This document shows, piece by piece, positions 12,022 through 23,532 of a stretch of 64,000 nucleotides of DNA. Both the position numbers and the translations under genes were made by a program. Within the stretch, counting starts at the first letter, position 1, and each line of letters opens with the position of its first letter. The notes under the pieces are model-generated. The model had not been told where the DNA came from. It saw only the letters and a program-made list of their open reading frames with translations, and did no database searches. This DNA comes from Owenia fusiformis (taxonomy: Eukaryota > Annelida > Polychaeta > Sabellida > Oweniidae): positions 15,571,196 through 15,635,195 of the forward strand of contig CAIIXF020000004.1 in NCBI GenBank assembly GCA_903813345.2. The letters run 5' to 3'.

Positions 12022-12542
12022 TGCATGTATACTATGAGGGTATGCGTTCTAACGTAATCACAAACTAGAAGTGAAAATGAAAAAATCTATGTTCAATACA
12101 ATTGGAGAGAACCCCTGTATTGACAGTTTGTTTACTTACTATTCATTTGTAGACATATCACGCGCACATCACGTGATTCGTTTTATTATTTTGGGCGTTT
12201 TGATTCAACCTGTCTGTAGATCAAGCCTGAAGGTAATGCATTTTAAGAATCTATATTTAAAGGTTTTCGTTAACGTATAATTCTTATAATTTCTTACAAA
12301 ACGACCTACGTAATTCTATGAATGTTCATCTCTCTGGTAGTAATGTACTCTTAACAAAATTGTTGACAACACCATTGACGTTTTCTATAGTAACGGTTGC
12401 TATTTGTCTCATTGTTATGTAATAATTAATTATTTCAGTCTGATTCAAATATTATTTTATTTCTGAAGAAGTAGGATGGACATCTTACGAAACATCAAGA
12501 GAAAAATAAACATCTATGAGAAAGAAAATCAACAACTTTGTT
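12022..12542. other. No gene; possible retroelement 3' tail
   Basis: Mostly unique. At 12463-12495 a hairpin (GTAGGATG with CATCTTAC) sits between CTGAAGAA and GAAACATC and is followed by an A-rich stretch. This is the same design as at 6997-7028, and may be the 3' end of another retroelement copy. Confidence 0.4.
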
Positions 12543-12724
12543 AGGTTATTTCATGCTTGATTTTCAATATGAATTTTATTCCAGGGTAATATGATATTGA
12601 CCGAGAGAAATATGATATTGACCGAACGAGCGTAGCGAGTGAGTGTCAATATAATATTTACCGAGGTCAATGTCATATTTCCCGTGGAATTAAATTCATA
12701 TTGAAAATCAAGCATGAAATAACC
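12543..12724. repeat. Hairpin element with GAGCGTAGCGAG core
   Basis: Arms read AGGTTATTTCATGCTTGATT and, inverted, the same at the far end, with an inner inverted pair on GTCAATATGATATT. The centre is ACGAGCGTAGCGAGTGAG. It lies next to a related hairpin at 13076-13290 that has a very similar inner sequence. Confidence 0.75.
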
Positions 12725-12739
12725 TTTTTATTCCATAAT

Positions 12740-13075
12740 TTAAGTTTTGAGAATTCAAGGAAAAGGAAATATTAAAAAAATTGAAAAAATGAAAATTTTG
12801 GAAAAAATGAAAATATTTGAAAAATGATTCAAAAATGAAAATTTTTGAAATAAATGAAAATCTTTGAAAAATTTTTGAAAAAAGAAAATTTCTGAAAAAA
12901 AATTAATTTTCCGAAAATATGAAAAAATGGAAAAACTAGTTTTTTTTAAAAAATAAGGACAATATGATTTTTTGAGTATATATGATTTTTTTTCTAGGGA
13001 CAATATGATTTTTCGAGTATATATGATTTTAAGAGGGATAATATGATTTTATTTCCCAGGGAAAAAACAGTAGTA
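12740..13075. repeat. A/T-rich low-complexity block and 40 bp direct repeats
   Basis: From 12760 to 12950 the sequence is a loose repetition of TTTTTGAAAAAATGAAAAT. From about 12957 to 13039 there are two copies of a unit built on GACAATATGATTTTT and GAGTATATATGATTTT. These belong to the flanks of the hairpin family on either side. Minus-strand frames here are Phe/Lys-rich and not genes. Confidence 0.6.
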
Positions 13076-13290
13076 TTATGGAATAAATAGAGGTTATTTA
13101 CTGGGAGGGATTGAATATGGGTTTTATTCCGAGGGACAATATGATATTGACCAAAGGGTAATATGATATTGACCGAGGGAGCGCAGCGACCGAGTGTCAA
13201 TATGATATTTCCCAAGGTCAATATCATATTTTCCGAGGAATGAAACCCATATTCAATCCCGACCAGAAATAACCTATTTATTCCATAATA
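13076..13290. repeat. Hairpin element with GAGCGCAGCGAC core
   Basis: Arms run from TATTATGGAATAAATAGAGG to its inverse at 13290. Inner arms repeat ACAATATGATATTGACC in both orientations. The centre is GAGGGAGCGCAGCGACCGAG. The outer TATTATGGAATAA phrase also occurs at 13520-13530 and near 61917, so the family is dispersed. Confidence 0.75.
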
Positions 13291-13380
13291 CATTCCTCTA
13301 AAATGTTACATTTTGAAAATGCTTTTATCAATTAGCTAAGGTTAAAAATATCAGGAAAACCAAAAATAGGTTAGTAGGTT

Positions 13381-13482
13381 CCAATACGATTTTTTTCCCG
13401 GGGACAATACGATTTTTTCATGTGATACGCTCCAATACGATTTTTTTCCCGGGGACAATACGATTTTTTCATGTAATACAAT
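13381..13482. repeat. 51 bp unit, two direct copies
   Basis: CCAATACGATTTTTTTCCCG starts both copies (13381 and 13432). They are almost identical and end with a TATTATGGAATAA phrase downstream, so they belong to the nearby hairpin family. Confidence 0.8.
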
Positions 13483-13539
13483 TTTTATTCCTTCATATTT
13501 CCCTGGGAAAACAGTAGTATTATGGAATAAAACTATATA

Positions 13540-14270
13540 ATATATCATATATTGATAAAAAATAAAATGTACAGAAGCTATATATACAATGTATAAAAGT
13601 ATGCAATAAGAACAGTAAAAGTTGAGGTTAATTTTAAATTTGCTCTTGTTAAACGTTTTGACCAGTTGGTTACTGGTTACAGTTGTACAGGCCCACCGGA
13701 ATCGCCTGGCAACGAAAAAGTGAGATACCGTTGTTACAAATGGCGGACGTAACCGACGCTCCAATTCTTTAATCACCTGGTCCTCATTTCATGGGATTTT
13801 ATCGTCGCTGATTCTGTGCATGTATTAAGCTCCTGTGATGATGTATCAAAAGATATCCCAATTTCGATCAAATTAGGTCATGAATCGCCACGATATATCG
13901 TATTCGATATCGGCAATGACAACGGAATCAGAATTTGAAATGATTTACAAATTTACAAACTTACTGTTCACGGAAATCTAATTGAAGCGACGGTTCTGTC
14001 CGCCATTTTTGACAACGGTATCTGACTTTACCTGTGATGATGTATCATTTGATATCCTAATTTCGAAACATTCAAAAAGAAATATGACCAGACTGTATTT
14101 ACTTTCTACTTATTCGATTGTACTTCAGTTGTGTATTAAACACAATAAATCTTGATTATCAAATCCCACAGTCGTTGTTGAGATAAAAAGACTGTATTTG
14201 GCTTAAGGCCTTTGTAGTGATGACGTACGGTCGCCTACTGGCGTCCCTAGATATTTGAAAAACACCAAGG
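13540..14270. other. No gene seen; inverted YY1-like sites
   Basis: ATGGCGGAC at about 13740 and its inverse GTCCGCCAT at about 13999 are YY1-like. The nearby phrase CTGTGATGATGTATCA recurs near 13834 and 14032 in direct orientation. No open coding frame is recognised. Confidence 0.45.
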
Positions 14271-14938
14271 CCACTGGTGATCCACTCGATTACGCTGGTT
14301 ACCGAAACTGTTCGTTTTGGTAACAAAATGTCGGAACGTCGAAGGTACGATTTTTCTTTTATGCTTATTTCGCTCGTTATAGGCAGAATCCCCACGACAT
14401 TTTTTCTCACAAACGTGTATCAGTATCATATGTTTTAAAAAGGTACATGTTTGCGAAAAAATAGCTCAGAAGACAACAGAATCGTCGATTTCATTCCTCA
14501 CTTAAGTTACATAAACGGTAAGGGTTAAACGTGCAGATCTTACTGTTTTTCAAAGTACCGTTTCGGTAATTTAAGTAGTTGTTTACAAATTATGTAAACA
14601 TTGTTTATAAATGCATTTTTAGGTAAGATCCCACACTCTGTTCATACATCGCTGAGTACCATACTTTGAAAGATGACCCTGCGTTCCGCCACAGTAACTC
14701 GTTATTTACATGACAATTTGTAATATCCTTCCGACGATTTCGTTGCCTTCTGAACTATTTGTTCGCAATTGTGTACATTTTCTTAATCATATGATAGTGA
14801 TACACGTTTGTGATAAAAATGTCGTGGGAAATCTGCCTACAACGTGTGAAATAAGGAAAAAATAAAAACCGTACCTTCGACGTTCCGACATTTTGTTACC
14901 AAAACGGTTCCAGTGTAATCGAGTGGATCACCAGTGAA
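14271..14938. mobile_element. Foldback element, about 670 bp
   Basis: The left arm starts CCACTGGTGATCCACTCGAT and the right arm ends with its inverse. Arms of about 170-220 bp share several blocks, including GGTAACAAAATGTCGGAACG and GTGATACACGTTTGTG. The loop is AT-rich and non-coding. No target duplication was resolved. Confidence 0.75.
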
Positions 14939-17859
14939 GGCGAAGGGAGAAAACTTGTCTCAAGTGTCTGAAAATCATTTTCTGTTCTTACTATTCATTT
15001 TAAGAATTAATATGGAATTATTTCTGAAAAAGAATTCAAAACCCATAGAAATTATTCTACATAATACGAAGTGTCGTCAACGCATATTTTATGAAGTAAA
15101 ATATTGAAACTTCGCAAAAAGGTCTCACACGTGTGTTTTAAGGGTGTCGCATGAATCTTTAATTCTTCGTAGTTTAAGATAATATTCTAATTAAAGTAAT
15201 ATATAATTTTGAAGCTGCTTTAAAGAATATTCTAGCTTCACAATTCTTGCTCGTTTTTTAAAAAATAGTTTTTACCCCAAAATCTGGCAAATATCTGCTG
15301 TGGACACATTACAGTTTGAATATTTTTCATCTTAAACGCTTATAACTCAACAATATTTAACTCCCATATTGTGATGTCATATAGTTTGAAAAATAGAATT
15401 TGTGGACATTCGTCTTTTTGCTCATTTTTTTTTACCTTCAACTTTTCAGACAAAAAATACGAGACCAATTTTTAATAAATCACATATGATTGTTTTGCAC
15501 ATAAACTCTAGTTTATTAATAAATAGTTGTTTTTTGTTTGTTTGCAAACGTATGTGGGTAGTTCTCAGTTATTCATCTTTCAGAAACAACAACACATTAT
15601 TCAAATGTTGCTTCAAAGCATCATTTTTGGTTTTAGAATGAAGATTTAGCACTCCTCTTTATGAATTTAATAATCTACAGATGAATAGACAGATAGATTA
15701 CACATAATTCATTGACACTACACTGTAGTTTATATTAAGGGATTTCAATGTTTTTATTTCTAATTATTTAAAATACGTATATGCAAATATCTATCAAATA
15801 GATTTCACAAAGAAAATCAACTATGGAAAGAAGCAAAGCAATCATGCATATTTTTGTGTTGTGGATGTTACTGAAAATTACTATTAGAAAAATCAAAGGT
15901 GTTATAATTGAAGATTTAATAAATTGAAATATCACTCTAGTATTTCAACATGGCAACACTTCCTTGTGATGTGTCATTTTCATTCCTTCTAACATACATA
16001 AATAAGGATAATTTGACATGGTTTATATGGACGTTACTTTTTGACAGTTGACGATTTATGCAAATATGTAACCTTCACGACATTTTTGAAAAATTGAAAC
16101 TAAATGGGCATTCGTTCTGGACATTACAAATTGACCTACATTTTCATTTTGACAGAAACATTGTTGTGAAGCCTACATGCCATGTTAGTCTACATTTAGT
16201 AAATTTAAAGGACAATTAATTGAAGAAAGACTACATATGAATGATGTTTTCTGGGTTCTGATTTTTTTAAAAGCAGATTAGAAATCTAATCCAATGTTTG
16301 ACAGACACTGCAACATCCATATAGTAAATCTAATTGCCTAATAAAATCAACTTTATATCAGAATTTTATATAACCCAATTACACATATTAAATATCTATG
16401 TAATTTTGTTTCTCATCATCATAACTTATGCATTCATAGTGGATTGGGCAGTAACGAAAAACCTCCTTGTATATGCCGATCGTAAAATGACTCAAAATGG
16501 CCGCTGTAAAAACGGACATCATTCTTTTTAAAAATTGTATGATTCTTTTCATTCTGACATTGCGATCATATTACTATCTTTAGCATGCCTCGTAGACATA
16601 TGTAACAAAACAAACACAACAAACATGTACAGTATGCTTTATTTTTATTGCAAATAATCACCAAAGTTTCATGGCACTGAATTGCTAAATAACTGAGGAT
16701 TACCCATATGTTTTCTTTTGTATGCGAAAAAGCGGAGGACGAAAGGTTTTCAAATGAATATCAAATCTTTCGTGTTTTATGATGCTCCTCACCGCTTGTT
16801 GATATATCTACGATATCAGAGTTATTTATCCTAAATATTTTGAGATAAAGAGGGCAATGTGGAGGACAAAAGAATTTCCATATGTGCACATTTTTCTCAA
16901 AAACACCCCATTCTGTGTCGTGTTAAAAGCTAAAATGTGTAACAATACGTGCACGAGCCTTTTGCGACGTGTCAATATATTTATTATTTACAGATGTATC
17001 GAAAAGTGAAAAGTGAAAAGTCAATGCAGTTCATGCATGGTGTAACACCTAATCGCTACTTATCCACAGGTATGAAAATTCCTTCCTCTACCCCCGTTAC
17101 CTTGTTTGCTTCAAGTTATTCCCTATTCTAATGTATTAAATGTTATGACAACCGATTCTTCATTACAGTGTGTTCTTAGTGGAATGTATAATGGCCAGTT
17201 GGTAAGTACGGTGGATGCCTAAAAGTATATGCAGTCTTGTCTTTAAAATGGTTTACACTTATCCTACAGCCATGAAAGGATCCGTAATCATAAGTGAAAA
17301 CAAGGTTAAAAGTTTTTTTTACATTGATTCTTACATTGATTCTTTACACATGTCATTCTGACTCTTAATTAACACTTTATAAAGTGAGTAATTTATTAGT
17401 ATAACCCAATAAGGTGTATAATATTAAAAATTAACCTTCCTGTTATCTCAAACTCTGCTTGGAAGCCCACCATTGGATTAACATGGGAAATTCCTCCAAG
17501 AGAATATTCTAGGGATTAAAGAAATGGTGCAGTTTACACAATTTGAAAAATTATTGGCATACATGAAACCTATTTAAAACAGCATTTATATTATTCCAAA
17601 GCCCCGAGCACAATGATTCCCAGCCCTCTGAAGTTTAAGAAATAAAAATAACTGGGTGTTTATCCATGGATAATCCTTGAAAATGAGAAATAATATTTTG
17701 GATAATATGATGCAATCTTAAAGTCAATAAAACGTTTTAAAGAGTATTCCTGTTTTTAAGATGAAAAACATAAGCAAAATGCGTGAAAAAACTCCCCAAA
17801 TTCATTCTAAAAATAACTCCTTTGATGCCCCTTTGATGAATATTTGAAAATTGCCATTT
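14939..17859. other. About 2.9 kb with no gene seen
   Basis: AT-rich unique sequence without recognisable coding, RNA or repeat content. Short frames of 60-79 codons have no family features. Confidence 0.5.
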
Positions 17860-18050
17860 CCATGTAAACCAATGGGAAATGGTGGGTTCGGGGTAAATCT
17901 GATTTTTTGATATCTATTCAGTAAATGGTCCAACAAAAAATATTTTTTATAGAAAATTGAATTGTCTATTTTTTGCATGCTAAGTGTTAAGTCTACTCTG
18001 TGAACATTAAAGTTAGAGAGCTTCAAAGTCATTTTTGAAAATCATTTTTC
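17860..18050. repeat. Dispersed repeat, copy 1 (copy 2 at 52540-52730)
   Basis: Shares with 52540-52730, in the same orientation, an AATGGGAAA start, TTCGGGG, ATAGAAAATTGAATTGTCTA-like and GCTTCAAAGTCATTTTTGAA phrases. Both copies leave a related short minus-strand frame (FYKKYFLLDHLL versus FYIKIFLLNLLL). Similarity covers the whole DNA block, so a shared transposon fragment is likelier than a gene. Confidence 0.65.
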
Positions 18051-18307
18051 GCCTTACTTGTATTTTTGCGAGAACTCGGTCGAAAACATGGATATTCTGT
18101 CCTATGACTTGCGACAAATCTATCAGTTCCCATTGGTTTAACATGGGAGTGAATTTCTAAACTTTATCAGATTTTTCATCAATATCCCCATTGGAAAAAT
18201 TGAGAAAAATTGGAGGTATTCGAAATGATGTCAATTTATATTCCAAGTCCTTAAAGTAGACTTTTCTTTATAGGTCATGGAAATAAAAATTCGAACGTAT
18301 AAAAAAT
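18051..18307. other. No gene seen
   Basis: Unique AT-rich spacer ahead of a foldback element. Confidence 0.5.
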
Positions 18308-19331
18308 TCGTCGTTTCAGAAAGATCTGGTCTAGTTTCTAGATATTTTTACATATAAATGTCTGTAACAACATTTTAGACATTCTGTTGGATTTACACTA
18401 GAACCCTAAGACGTCTTGGCTAAAAAGTTTTAGCGTTAAAACGTTTTACAAATATGATGTAAATCCAGATTTTCTCAAGAGCTCTAGGCTAAGAGCGCTT
18501 AGCTGAAACATTTTAAGACCCTAGTCATAGCCAAGACGTCTTAGCGTTAAAATGTTTTACAAGCGAGTGTAAATCCATCGGTTTTAGCTAAGAGCTCTAA
18601 GCCCGTTTTTTGCGTAGCGCCCATTTTAGACTTGACACTGCATTTTAAGACGTCTTGGCTAAAACGTTTTAGAAAAAATTGCCGAGTTTACATTACCATT
18701 TTCAAGACGTCTTACGAAATATGATTGAATTTACACCTAAGACGGTTCAGTCACCATGGCTATTCCGTTCCCCTTTTTACATATATTTTATACTTCTTGC
18801 CAAAGAATGCATCGGGTTCGTAAAAACATATCCTAGAGACAGCATTGTTGAAACCACTATAGAGAGTAGCGAGATTTGGAGCATAGTATATAAGGAATAT
18901 AAAAGAACGCCAGGCGAAGATGGGAATGATTTTTCTCATAGGCTAACAGCGATAGAAATCATTTTCCTATGGTTGTTGTTGTTGGTATTTTGGTTTTTTC
19001 TTGGTATTTTTCGTTCAGCGCAACTCATGAAACCGGGCTAAGAGCTCTTGGCTAAATCGATGGATTTACACTCGCTTTGTAAAACGTTTTAACGCCAAGA
19101 CGTATTGGCTATGACTAGGGTCCTAAGACGTTTTAGCTAAGCGCTCTTAGCCAAGAGCTCTTGGGCAAATCTGGATTTACATTACATTTGTAAAACTTTT
19201 TAACGCTAAAACGTTTTGGCCAAGACGTCTAAGGGCTCTAGTGTAAATCCAACAGAATGTCTAGAATGTTGTTACAGACATTTATATGTAAAAATATCTA
19301 GAAATTAGACCAGATCTTTCTGGAACGACGA
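18308..19331. mobile_element. 1 kb foldback with many palindromic decamers
   Basis: Arms of about 300 bp (18308-18610 and 19030-19331) start CGTCGTTTCAGAAAGATCTG and its near inverse. Each arm is packed with AAGACGTCTT, AAGAGCTCTT, AAAACGTTTT and AAGCGCTTAG-like palindromes spaced by TGTAAATCCA. The central part holds a 120-codon plus-strand frame. No transposase motif is present; a non-autonomous DNA transposon is the best fit. Confidence 0.8.
18679..19041 (+). CDS. Unrecognised 120-codon ORF inside a foldback
   Basis: I do not recognise this frame. It lies wholly between or partly within the arms of the 18.3-19.3 kb foldback and ends in the right arm. Its C-terminal third has one hydrophobic stretch (LWLLLLVFWFFLGIF) that could span a membrane; the N-terminal part has mixed charge and no Cys/His pattern. 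Part of the start and all of the end overlap palindrome-rich arm sequence, which argues against real coding. It may be captured exon sequence or chance. Treated as a hypothetical frame only. Confidence 0.15.
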   Translation: MPSLHYHFQDVLRNMIEFTPKTVQSPWLFRSPFYIYFILLAKECIGFVKTYPRDSIVETTIESSEIWSIVYKEYKRTPGEDGNDFSHRLTAIEIIFLWLLLLVFWFFLGIFRSAQLMKPG

Positions 19332-20869
19332 AAACATCAGTTTGCTGAAATTTCAGTACCCTCCTGGTGGTGTACCTTACCCCATGCGTCCAACTGTCAC
19401 GCTTAGTTTGATCCCTGTGATTAATATATATGATAGGCGACTTACATATCTCAATAGACCTTTCCGATATATCCTGCCATATTTTTATACATCAGAGAAA
19501 CTTTGATACAAAATTAGCAATAACACTCTACCCTACCCCGTGACCACTTTTAAAAGGGGTACAGGCGACAGTGTAGTTGCAAATGGAGGACGTAAAATTA
19601 TTTCCATATATCTGAAGGTAAATATATTTTATATATCTTTCTAGTGTTCTACTATCAATAGAACTGATTCATCCAGCAGTTTGTAGTGTATTATTACAAG
19701 AAAGTTTGGGAGAACCCGCTTACAAAGATAGAGAATACTTTACACTGTAAAGTAAAAATTAAAGGCATTAAAAGAAACATATTAGTAATTTCATAAATGT
19801 ACACGAGCGCTGGTCAATTTCACTTGGAATTTGTATCTTCTTTTTACATTGATATGCAACAAAATCCCAATTCAAGTGATTTAGACGATGTGTCATCGTG
19901 TTATATGCATATACGGTTTATATTATTTTGTTCAAAAGCATTTTTATGTTAAGTAATTGTTTCTCTAAAATTCAAGGATGAATAACAGGTGCCAGGGATG
20001 CACCTTTAGATTATAATGGGAATAGGAGGAAACAATATACTTTCCTAACTGACAGCACTATAAATTAAAACCAAAAATCTCGAGCATGTGCAAACGAGGT
20101 AGGGTAGAGTGAATAGGTTAATCTTATTTTTGCATAGTCAGATTTCTACCTACCACCAATGCGATCATCAATTTAGCCAAAATATCATAGTTTTTCGAAT
20201 GTATCAAAATGTTGCAGGGTCTATCGGAACGACCTATTGTGTTATTGAGAATGGCATCAGAACAAGTATTCATTTCTGTAAACATAATTACACGTACAGT
20301 GTGGTACGAATAAATCTAAATTCAAACATGTACGCCAATCTCGAGATATAAAGAGTGCAATTCGATATAAATTTATTGTTTCTTACTCTTGTTGAAAATA
20401 CATATATTTATCTGCTTGTCATCTTACAACCCACTCTAAATTCTTGATACAACTACATATACCAAATTGTGGCAGCCAAACCCTATGAAATACCCCCGGT
20501 AAGGTTTTATCCCCCTTGTAAAGGAATTTTTCAGATAAGCTTGTATTGGTTAAGCTGTTTCCTCCTGTTGATCCTCCAATCGTTTTGATGAGTTGATAAA
20601 ACATATATTCCTACATACGTCTTACACTTGCTGAGGACCTTTCAACATTACCATTTATTTATTATTGAGGAGGTTAACAGGGGTCCACAAAAAATAAAAA
20701 TATTAGATTTTGATATTTTTGAAGTTTACAACGAATTATCTACTTGGGAATCGGTTGTTTGAAAGGTTATTAGCATGCTATATTGATTTTATCTGCTCAC
20801 TTAAAAATACCATAAGCAAATTGAATTGATTTTGTTATTTTGTATCAAAATTGGACATTACATGATGTA
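19332..20869. other. No gene seen
   Basis: Unique AT-rich sequence with no supported feature. Confidence 0.5.
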
Positions 20870-20985
20870 TGGGAAAAATCGAACTATATGATGCGATACT
20901 CGAACTATATGATTCGAAACTCGCATCATACTATGCGAAATACGCATCATGATATGCGAAACTCGCACCATCGTATGCCATTTTC
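20870..20985. repeat. Short degenerate repeat of GAAACTCGCATCAT type
   Basis: Five or so imperfect units of 18-21 bp alternate ATATGATGCG/CTATGCG with AAACTCGCA. The 60-codon frame across it is only the repeat in translation (MRNSHH-like units). Confidence 0.6.
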
Positions 20986-21561
20986 AATTCATGTTATACC
21001 AACAGTTAATTTTCTTACATAACTTATTTTCATTCACACACACACTGGTTATATCAAGTGTCACACAAAGAGTTAGCACTAACTCCAATCACTTTCCAAA
21101 AATCCAAAAGTAATGTTGAAATGTCACACGGACTGTGTTATAAGTTGCATAGAATACTGAAAGAATTACACATGGATCAAAGTAAATTTCGAACGAACGT
21201 GTAAATTTTACACACGCATTGAGTTCAAACTCGCATAGGATGGTTCCCGCTCGCATAGGCTGTCACAAACAAGTTGCACTTCACATAGGGTGCGAGATTT
21301 GAAGTCACGTGATATTTACATCCTGGTTTTTACAATATGGCGCCCTCCGTTGAAATGTCATAAAATGTAAATTTTAAATTAAAAATATATAATAGGATAC
21401 CCTAGGCCCTAGGCTAGGGAGACGTACAGTGACCATTTATCGAGAATCTACAAACTAGATCTTTTTATCTTTTTGCCGCGCTGATGTGTTATTTCGTTCA
21501 GTGCAAAAGTAACGCGAGAATTAGAACAAAATCTCGAACATCTCTGGAAAGCAATTTATGT
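20986..21561. other. No gene seen
   Basis: Unique sequence. An AATATGGCGCC phrase near 21338 is YY1-like but isolated. Confidence 0.45.
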
Positions 21562-21622
21562 TACATCAAGGTGTGTGATCGGTACATCAAGGTGTGTGAT
21601 CGGCACATCATGGTTTGTGTTA
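21562..21622. repeat. 21 bp tandem repeat, about three copies
   Basis: TACATCAAGGTGTGTGATCG starts at 21562 and 21583; a diverged third copy starts at 21604. The array directly abuts a Harbinger-type MITE end at 21623. Confidence 0.8.
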
Positions 21623-21735
21623 CACCCCAGTCACATTTCCTACGGCGACCTTGCGGTCTATCATTTCATCAAATTTAAAATTCACCGTGTGGCTGCCGTG
21701 GGAAATGTGACTGCAAAAGGATGAGAGCGCAAAAA
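21623..21735. mobile_element. Truncated Harbinger-type MITE (CACCCCAGTCACATTT end)
   Basis: Begins CACCCCAGTCACATTT after TTA, like the intact copy at 22697-23188, and includes the CTGCCGTGGGAAATGTGACT block seen in other copies. The far end is missing, so it is a fragment. Confidence 0.65.
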
Positions 21736-21744
21736 TTCATGTAA

Positions 21745-22085
21745 GATGTGTGAAAATTTGAAGTAAATCCGTTTGGTTTTCCTGAAATCGTGATGACAAT
21801 ATTTATCTTAAAACTTCCAAGATGGCCGCAAGAATGCAAAATGGCTACTGGAAAACGAATGAGCTCTAGGACTTCTTACCATGTAACATATGTGAACATT
21901 CAAAGTACATCTGTAGAGTGTTTTTTCTGGAATCGTGATGATTAAAAAATTCGGAGATGACAGCCAGAATGTAAGATGGCTGCCGGAAAGTTAATCAGCT
22001 CTAGAGCTTCTTACCATATAACATGTGTGAAAATTTGAAGCAAATCCATTTGGTGGTTTTCCTGGAATCGTGATGACTAGAAAGT
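21745..22085. repeat. Tandem repeat of about 140 bp, 2.3 copies
   Basis: TGTGAAAATTTGAAG or a close variant recurs near 21750, 21892 and 22027, each followed by CTGGAATCGTGATGA. Two units contain AAGATGGC(C/T)GC, which is YY1-like. Non-coding as far as I can see. Confidence 0.65.
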
Positions 22086-22395
22086 GAGACTTCAAAATGC
22101 CACCTTGTCTAACCCCATTTTAGTGCCTTTTGCCCCTGTTTCTATCAATATAAGAGGTGTTTTCTTTATGAGGGAAGTCTGTTCTATCAAACGGTACAAT
22201 CATTTCATCTGGGAAAGTATCGGACAACAAAACTTGTTTTCAGAGGGACCAGATCAGGGACTACCCGATCTCATGTACAGGGTGACAAAAAACTGGAACC
22301 CACTTAAGTCTTAATAACTTCGTCAATTATGCATATTGAGCTTAGTTATTTGGTACATGTATAGTCAACTGAATGTATGACAGGATATCAAAGTT

Positions 22396-22602
22396 TTAGC
22401 ATTCTAGCTCAGTTAGTCTCCAAATGAGGCAAATCAGGGGAGTGGGGGCCAAGATGTGGCGGGTATGGTGACTGATTAATCGATCACCAAAGTGAGGTTG
22501 AAGCCATCGAATGGACTCATTTGAGGTGTGGGGTGTGTAACCATCTTGTTGGAACCATTGCTGGTCTCTTCTCAAGTCACGTTGTCTACCCAGTGCTCTC
22601 AA
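22396..22602 (-). pseudogene. Tc1/mariner-like transposase fragment
   Basis: Minus-strand frame of 68 codons from a DDE transposase. WFQQDGYTPHTSNESIRWL carries the second catalytic Asp in the QQDG-TPHT block typical of one IS630-like animal group. It continues to FGDRLIS; the frame then shifts, and the SPDLPHL block (third catalytic region) is read in the next frame. The stretch encoding the first Asp and the DNA-binding domain is absent. It lies just inside one terminal repeat of the 22.28-23.53 kb element, as expected for a 3' transposase end. Confidence 0.8.
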
Positions 22603-22696
22603 AAACTTTTGAACGTTAGGGATGCAACGTTCTGAGTTGACTGTTGAGTTGTCTTGAGTTCTGACAGACCTCTCTCTCCCCGTATAGGTTGGTTTA

Positions 22697-23188
22697 CACC
22701 CCAGTCACATTTGTCGCACGGCGGCCGCAAGTCGGCCGCAGATCAATTAAATCGGTGAATTTCTGCGGCGAGCGTAGAAAAACTACGCTCGCCTTGCGGC
22801 CTCCGTACGGCGTATCCAGTTTTTTACAGGCCGCAGGGTCGCCGTAGAAATTATAACTCGGAGTTATAATATTTGTTCATTTCTGAGGTCCCCGTAGAAA
22901 TCAACTGGCTTAACAATATTGAATCATTATTTGTTAATGTTTCACGATCACTTTTCATTTGATATTACATCCTAGCACTATGAATGACATTTATAAATTG
23001 TCCTGATGTAAATAAAATGAAAAAAAAGTATTATTTATCGACAGAAATTTAAAATTCACCGTGCGGCTGCCGTGGGAAATGTGACTGCAAAAGTATGAGA
23101 GCGCAGAAATTCTGCGGCGAGCGTAGAAAAGCAACTGGCCGCAGAAATGATAGACCGCACGGCGGCCGCAGGAAATGTGACTGGGGTG
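22697..23188. mobile_element. Intact 492 bp Harbinger-type MITE
   Basis: Ends are CACCCCAGTCACATTT and its inverse AAATGTGACTGGGGTG. It is flanked by TTA on both sides (22694-22696 and 23189-23191), the 3 bp TWA duplication typical of PIF/Harbinger. The interior has a strong hairpin, GGCGAGCGTAGAAAAACTAC with its partner, many CG-rich words (CGGCGGCCGC) and a TTATAACTC palindrome. No ORF. It is inserted in a Tc1/mariner relic. Confidence 0.85.
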
Positions 23189-23532
23189 TTACCATCACTT
23201 TTCTTCTTTGTTGGTTTTACAGTTCCTTCTGAATCAAACTTCTGTACAAGCCTAAAGATTTGGAATAGCGAGGGGCTCTTCTTGCCCTGTGATCTCTCAT
23301 ATAGGCAGTTTGTGTCTCCTTATAGGATTTTGTCTCAAATACTTTCTCACAATATAAGTCTTTTCTTTTGTCGGCCATGGCATAATTAATATCTAAGCTA
23401 CAGTACTCATTATTGTGTCATTTTGTCATGCATTCAGTCTAGTTTCTACCCTGAAGAAATGAAGAATGTAGGTATAATACTTTCCGAGAAATTTGATGAT
23501 TTATGGGTTCCAGTTTTTTTTGTCACCCTGTA

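Larger units (their letters stand above)
22278..23530 (-). mobile_element. Tc1/mariner-like relic carrying a nested MITE
   Basis: Terminal inverted repeats start CAGGGTGACAAAAAACTGGA and are flanked by TA on both sides (22276-22277 and 23531-23532). The element reads on the minus strand, with a transposase piece at 22396-22602. A 492 bp Harbinger-type MITE at 22697-23188, with its own TTA duplication, is inserted within it. Without that insert the relic is only about 760 bp, so much of the transposase gene was already lost. Confidence 0.85.

Noticed and set aside
12463-12495. Hammerhead ribozyme (CTGAAGA...CGAAAC)
   Set aside because: An extra A lies between the CTGAAGA box and stem II, the loop is only two bases, and no supporting stems I and III were found by eye.
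12755-13003. 82-codon Phe-rich minus-strand ORF
   Set aside because: Low-complexity A/T sequence read in translation.
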